NCBI GenBank assembly: GCA_017435245.1
Contig: JAFSFK010000024.1
Location: forward strand, 1-9,687
Direction of reading: 5' to 3'
Length of the DNA stretch: 9,687 nt
Origin: Oscillospiraceae bacterium
GTDB lineage: Bacteria; Bacillota; Clostridia; Oscillospirales; Oscillospiraceae
Shown: positions 6,791 through 9,687 of the stretch, in pieces
Numbering within the stretch: the stretch's first letter is position 1
Layout of the letters: the number at the start of each line of letters is the position of its first letter
Notes under the pieces: generated by a model
The model's input: only the letters and a program-made list of their open reading frames with translations
The model's database searches: none
What the model was told of the DNA's origin: nothing
Position numbers and translations under genes: made by a program

Positions 6791-6931
6791 TTTCTTCACA
6801 CTCCGGGTAAGATCATTGCCTGCGCTACCGGAATCTTCCATATGTAACGCAGCTGTATCTATTCTCCCACGCACAAACAGAAAATATACGGCAGCACCTG
6901 CAATTTATCCTATGCGCCTTACGACAAAAGT

Positions 6932-7486
6932 TTACAAATATGTAAAATTGCTGACCGCCAGTGACACAATCCGCCTGCCATCATACAAAATCTCAGCTGA
7001 CAACGGACAATTATCCTCACTGACCCAAATATCCAGCTGCAGCGCATTATCCTCATAGCTGTCATCAATGATCACCATAAACCCATTATCTGTGTGGCTG
7101 CAGGTGTTCAAGTAACCACCCCTCAGGGTCTTGATCAAGAGCCAAGGTGCGCTTACCGGTGTGACCTGCCCGTCTGCCAGAAGCTCAAACATCAGCGCCT
7201 GATCGTCAAAGGTCAGTTTTCCGCCCTCATCATTTACTGTCCCGGTAATACCGGCAATGGTTTCGGGAGCAGTTACCGTAAATGAAAGATTGCCAACCTC
7301 ATCTGTTATGCACTGCATACCAAATTCATACAGCACATCACCGTAATCAGCTGTGATCGTCGCATCGAAAGAACAGCCGCTACTGCTCTGAAGCTGAGTA
7401 CGCATTGCCATTGCCTGATCCAGCGTATCTGCGCCGCACCCACAAAGAAATACCACCAAAGCAACTACCCATACAATGCGCTTCAT
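6932..7486 (-). CDS. Outer-surface lipoprotein, YdcC/LolA-like
   Basis: A 184-residue lipoprotein: membrane-like signal (4-14) and lipobox L14-C-G-C17, then a mature chain of alternating strands (FDATITADYGDVLYEFGMQC, LSFTVTAPETIAGITG, LTFDDQALMFEL) that suits the half-barrel of LolA/LolB-like proteins. No catalytic motif is seen, and none is expected. In Bacillus the related YdcC lies between acpS and alr-ndoA; here the gene is between nnrD and mazF, which supports the assignment more than the sequence alone. It starts ten bases after the nnrD stop with AGGCGGG about six bases before the ATG, so it shares the nnrD transcript. Function in Firmicutes is not established; a role in envelope lipid or sporulation processes is speculation. 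Confidence 0.65.
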   Translation of the reverse strand: MKRIVWVVALVVFLCGCGADTLDQAMAMRTQLQSSSGCSFDATITADYGDVLYEFGMQCITDEVGNLSFTVTAPETIAGITGTVNDEGGKLTFDDQALMFELLADGQVTPVSAPWLLIKTLRGGYLNTCSHTDNGFMVIIDDSYEDNALQLDIWVSEDNCPLSAEILYDGRRIVSLAVSNFTYL

Positions 7487-7496
7487 AACATCCCGC

Positions 7497-8342
7497 CTAT
7501 TTCAGAAGTCGTGGCAAGGTGTTTAGAATATCACTAGGAAGCATCCCATACTGCCCGATCTCGTCAGCGCATATATCACCGGCAGCACCGTGAAGCCATG
7601 CGCCGCACGCCGCGGCTTGCAAAGGATCCAGTCCTTGTCCCAACAGTGCCGTTATGATTCCGGCAAGAACATCACCGCAGCCGCCGACAGCCATTCCGGG
7701 ATTTCCTGTCATATTGATAAAGCAATGCATACCATCCGTGATCACCGTGCGATGACCCTTCAGCAAGACAATAGCTCCAAGATCCTGCGCAAGAGTCTTT
7801 GCTGCTTCCTCACGGGAACCGGTAAATTCTCCAGCCAAACGGATAAATTCCCCCATATGCGGGGTGATGATCACCGGGGACGTCCTGCCACGCAACATAT
7901 CTTTATGCGCCGCCAGAATATTTATGCCATCGGCATCCAAAACAACCGGTCCGTGAAATGAATTCAAGATATACGCTACAGCGGCGCAGCAGCCTTCAGA
8001 TTGTCCCAGCCCCGGACCAATTAGTACAGCATCCATTTTCGGTAAATATGCAGCAATCTCATCAATTGCATCAACACTAAGCATCCCATTTTCATCGTGC
8101 AAAGGAAAAACGATAGGTTCCGACAGCTTCATCGCTTCGATGGCATAAATAGATTCCGGCACACCCAGATATACCAGTCCGGCGCCGCATCGAAGTGCTC
8201 CCATTGCTGCAAGCGCAGCAGCACCGGTATATCCTCTGCTCCCGCACAGAAGCAGAATTTTACCATAGTCCCCTTTATGGGCATTCACATCTCGCTCCGG
8301 CAGCAAACTCAGCACCTGGCAATGGTCCAGTGTTTTCATCAT
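7497..8342 (-). CDS. nnrD: ADP-dependent NAD(P)H-hydrate dehydratase
   Basis: Repairs hydrated (damaged) NADH and NADPH, using ADP, in the cytoplasm. It belongs to the ribokinase-like YjeF C-terminal family (Bacillus YxkO). From the chosen start the 281 residues show LLPERDVNAHKGDYG (13-27), GSRGYTGAAALAAMGALRCG (34-53), IGPGLG (108-113), VVLDADGIN (133-141), IITPHMGEF (158-166), VLLKGHRTV (192-200) and the signature NPGMAVGGCGDVLAG (214-228) with D224. Cys222 stands where Thr or Ser is usual. The epimerase half (NnrE) found fused in many bacteria is absent. The frame is open up to 8459, but a promoter at 8374-8402 puts transcription start near 8367, so only the ATG pair at 8342/8339 (GGGGGTTGG upstream) or the ATG at 8357 can be used. 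Confidence 0.9.
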   Translation of the reverse strand: MMKTLDHCQVLSLLPERDVNAHKGDYGKILLLCGSRGYTGAAALAAMGALRCGAGLVYLGVPESIYAIEAMKLSEPIVFPLHDENGMLSVDAIDEIAAYLPKMDAVLIGPGLGQSEGCCAAVAYILNSFHGPVVLDADGINILAAHKDMLRGRTSPVIITPHMGEFIRLAGEFTGSREEAAKTLAQDLGAIVLLKGHRTVITDGMHCFINMTGNPGMAVGGCGDVLAGIITALLGQGLDPLQAAACGAWLHGAAGDICADEIGQYGMLPSDILNTLPRLLK

Positions 8343-8373
8343 CCGACCAACCCCCATTGTACAATCTGGAATC

Positions 8374-8402
8374 ATCATATCACCGCCATTTTTCTGCGTC
8401 AA
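8374..8402 (-). promoter_or_regulatory. Promoter of nnrD-lipoprotein-mazF
   Basis: On the minus strand TTGACG (8397-8402), 17 bases, TATGAT (8374-8379). Start near 8367 leaves a leader of about 25 bases before the nnrD ATG at 8342. The first nine bases of the -35 region (TTGACGCAG) are identical to those of the dacF promoter. Confidence 0.6.
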
Positions 8403-8414
8403 GGTAAAATATAC

Positions 8415-8443
8415 TTGCTTTTTGATTGGAAATATGCTAATAT
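8415..8443 (+). promoter_or_regulatory. Promoter of the pheS T-box leader
   Basis: TTGCTT (8415-8420), 17 bases, TAATAT (8438-8443), with start expected near 8450, just before the T-box leader. It stands back to back with the nnrD promoter, twelve bases between the two -35 boxes. Confidence 0.5.
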
Positions 8444-8462
8444 TCTGTTTGATATGCAAAAG

Positions 8463-8694
8463 TAATGAATGGGCTGTCGCAAGTCATAAACACGTTCCAA
8501 GAGAGAGCGGTACGGTGGGATCCGCTTACGTGCGATTTGTGGCCTTCTCCCAGGAACTGCAGCCTGAATTAACAGTAGGGTGTGCCGGCTGATCCCGTTA
8601 CCGATCGATTGAGCAGCGCTTATGGCGAATTGCGGGTGGTACCGCGGAGGTTATTTCCTTCGTCCCGATTCTTTCGGGGCGAAGTTTATTTTTT
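8463..8694 (+). promoter_or_regulatory. T-box riboswitch leader for phenylalanyl-tRNA synthetase
   Basis: A tRNA-sensing leader: uncharged tRNA-Phe binding stabilises the antiterminator and lets pheS be read. The T-box core GGGTGGTACCGCGG is at 8634-8647; its TGGT complements a tRNA ending ACCA, which fits tRNA-Phe with discriminator A. Stem I begins with GGGCTG (8471-8476), pairing with CAGCCT (8560-8565), followed by GTTCC/GGAAC (8494-8498 with 8553-8557), the AGAGAG purine run (8501-8506) and a distal hairpin near 8507-8525. The Phe specifier is not resolved; TTC at 8545-8547 or TTT at 8536-8538 are candidates on the 3' strand of stem I. The terminator is listed separately. Confidence 0.93.
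8658..8694 (+). terminator. T-box attenuator terminator
   Basis: CTTCGTCCCG (8658-8667) pairs with CGGGGCGAAG (8675-8684) through a seven-base loop, one pair being G-T, followed by TTTATTTTTT. The TCGTCCC part is also the segment that pairs with the T-box GGGTGG in the antiterminator, giving the two exclusive folds. Confidence 0.92.
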
Positions 8695-8724
8695 ATATCA
8701 CCTGTTTTGGAAGGAGAAAATAGA

Positions 8725-9687
8725 ATGAAAGTACAGTTGGAGCAAATTAAAGCCCAAGCAATTTCTGCACTGGATGCAGCAGCTTCCCCTGCTGAACTGG
8801 AGGAACTGCGTGTCCGTTTCTTAGGTAAGAAAGGTGAACTGACTGCTGTTTTAAAGCAGATGGGTAAATTATCCCCCGAGGAGCGTCCTGTAATGGGTCA
8901 GCTGGCAAACTCTGTGCGAGCAGTGATCGAGGAAAAGCTGGAGGAGCGAAAGAGTGCTATTCACGCAGCGGTCCTGGAAGAAAAGCTTGCAAGCGAGGCC
9001 ATTGACGTCACCATTCCAGGCGAAACTGTCGCACTGGGCCATCAGCATCCTATGAATATGGTGCTGCAGCAGGTCAAGGACATCTTTGTTGGTATGGGTT
9101 ATCAGGTCGTCGACGGTCCTGAAGTGGAACTGGCAAGCTACAACTTTACCAGACTGAACATTGAAGAGGGACACCCCTCCCGTGACCGCAGCGATACCTT
9201 CTATTTTACCGACGATGACGCAGTGCTGCTGCGTACGCAGACCAGCCCTATGCAGATCCGTTTTATGGAAAACAACAAGCCTCCCCTGTGTATGCTGGCG
9301 CCCGGCCGTGTTTTCCGTAAGGACGAAGCCGATGCCACACACTCCCCTATGTTCCATCAGATTGAAGGTCTGGTAGTTGATGAGCACATTACCATGGGTG
9401 ACCTTAAGGGTGCTCTGGTTGCCATTATGAAGCAGATCTATGGTGAGGATTCTGAAATGCGTTTCCGTCCCCACCACTTCCCCTTTACCGAGCCCAGCTG
9501 TGAAATGGATATGCAGTGCCACAAGTGCCACGGTACCGGTGAGGTAGATGGTCAGGTCTGCTCTACCTGCCACGGTGAAGGGTGGATCGTATGGTTGGGT
9601 GCCGGTATGGTGCATCCCGAGGTTCTGCGCAACTGTGGTATCGACCCCGAAAAGTATTCCGGCTTTGCCTTCGGTATGGGTCTGGAG
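8725..9687 (+). CDS. pheS: Phenylalanyl-tRNA synthetase alpha subunit (3' end cut by window)
   Basis: Charges tRNA-Phe as the alpha part of an alpha2-beta2 cytoplasmic enzyme. The visible 321 residues hold an N-terminal helical arm (1 to about 90, with RFLGKKGELT), the class II core from LGHQHPMNMVLQQV, GYQVVDGPEVE, LLRTQTSPMQIR, motif 2 PGRVFRKDEADATHSP (193-208), HHFPFTEPS (about 251-259) and LGAGMVHPEVL. A Cys-rich insert C265-HK-C268 and C279-ST-C282 precedes it. The frame is open at the end, in FGMGLE, so about 20 residues are missing compared with the family. GGAAGGAG lies about eight bases before the ATG. It follows the T-box leader and pheT is expected just downstream. Codon use leans to CTG, GGT and CCC, as in highly expressed genes. 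Confidence 0.97.
   Translation, partial: MKVQLEQIKAQAISALDAAASPAELEELRVRFLGKKGELTAVLKQMGKLSPEERPVMGQLANSVRAVIEEKLEERKSAIHAAVLEEKLASEAIDVTIPGETVALGHQHPMNMVLQQVKDIFVGMGYQVVDGPEVELASYNFTRLNIEEGHPSRDRSDTFYFTDDDAVLLRTQTSPMQIRFMENNKPPLCMLAPGRVFRKDEADATHSPMFHQIEGLVVDEHITMGDLKGALVAIMKQIYGEDSEMRFRPHHFPFTEPSCEMDMQCHKCHGTGEVDGQVCSTCHGEGWIVWLGAGMVHPEVLRNCGIDPEKYSGFAFGMGLE

Noticed and set aside
8343..8459. N-terminal extension of nnrD by 39 residues
   Set aside because: The extension overlaps the -35 and -10 boxes of the nnrD promoter and its sequence is unlike the family, so translation probably starts at 8342 or 8339.
8869..9615. Minus-strand frame of 248 codons across pheS
   Set aside because: A shadow of pheS; the opposite strand encodes all PheS motifs and the protein has none of its own.

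Overview
The window looks like chromosomal DNA from a mid-GC Clostridia-type Firmicute, probably from the Oscillospiraceae/Ruminococcaceae side. This rests on protein style (ExoIII, EndoA/MazF, PheS with a Cys-rich insert), a tRNA-Phe-type T-box before pheS, strong AGGAGG-like ribosome sites and sigma-A promoters with 17-base spacers. Most of the window is housekeeping; I see no CRISPR array, insertion sequence, rRNA or tRNA gene.

Left edge (1-235): the last 44 codons of a plus-strand gene, most like the tail of a large serine recombinase, so a mobile element may end here. A hairpin with a T-tract on the minus strand then closes the minus-strand operon dacF-udg (2202 to 233), which encodes a D-Ala-D-Ala carboxypeptidase with an unusual RTG in place of KTG, and a family 4 uracil-DNA glycosylase.

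Centre (2203-6022): a 112-base divergent control region holds two good promoters and a perfect 8+2+8 palindrome that overlaps the plus-strand -35 box. Rightward runs a tight five-gene operon: a ComEA-like helix-hairpin-helix protein, an OmpR/PhoB response regulator, its histidine kinase (TTG start), a GerMN-domain lipoprotein and exonuclease III. The trio regulator-kinase-GerMN lipoprotein matches the layout of actinobacterial mtrA-mtrB-lpqB. Two enzymes of base excision repair (UDG, ExoIII) sit at the ends of the two divergent operons.

Right of centre (5949-8342, minus strand): nnrD (NAD(P)HX dehydratase), a LolA/YdcC-like lipoprotein and a mazF/ndoA RNase toxin form one gene row, followed past a hairpin by a small unknown protein whose tail overlaps the end of xth. 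The row resembles the Bacillus acpS-ydcC-alr-ndoAI-ndoA locus, but with alr and the antitoxin absent.

Right edge (8343-9687): back-to-back promoters for nnrD and pheS, a T-box leader with its terminator, and pheS cut off by the window end about 20 codons short of its expected stop.
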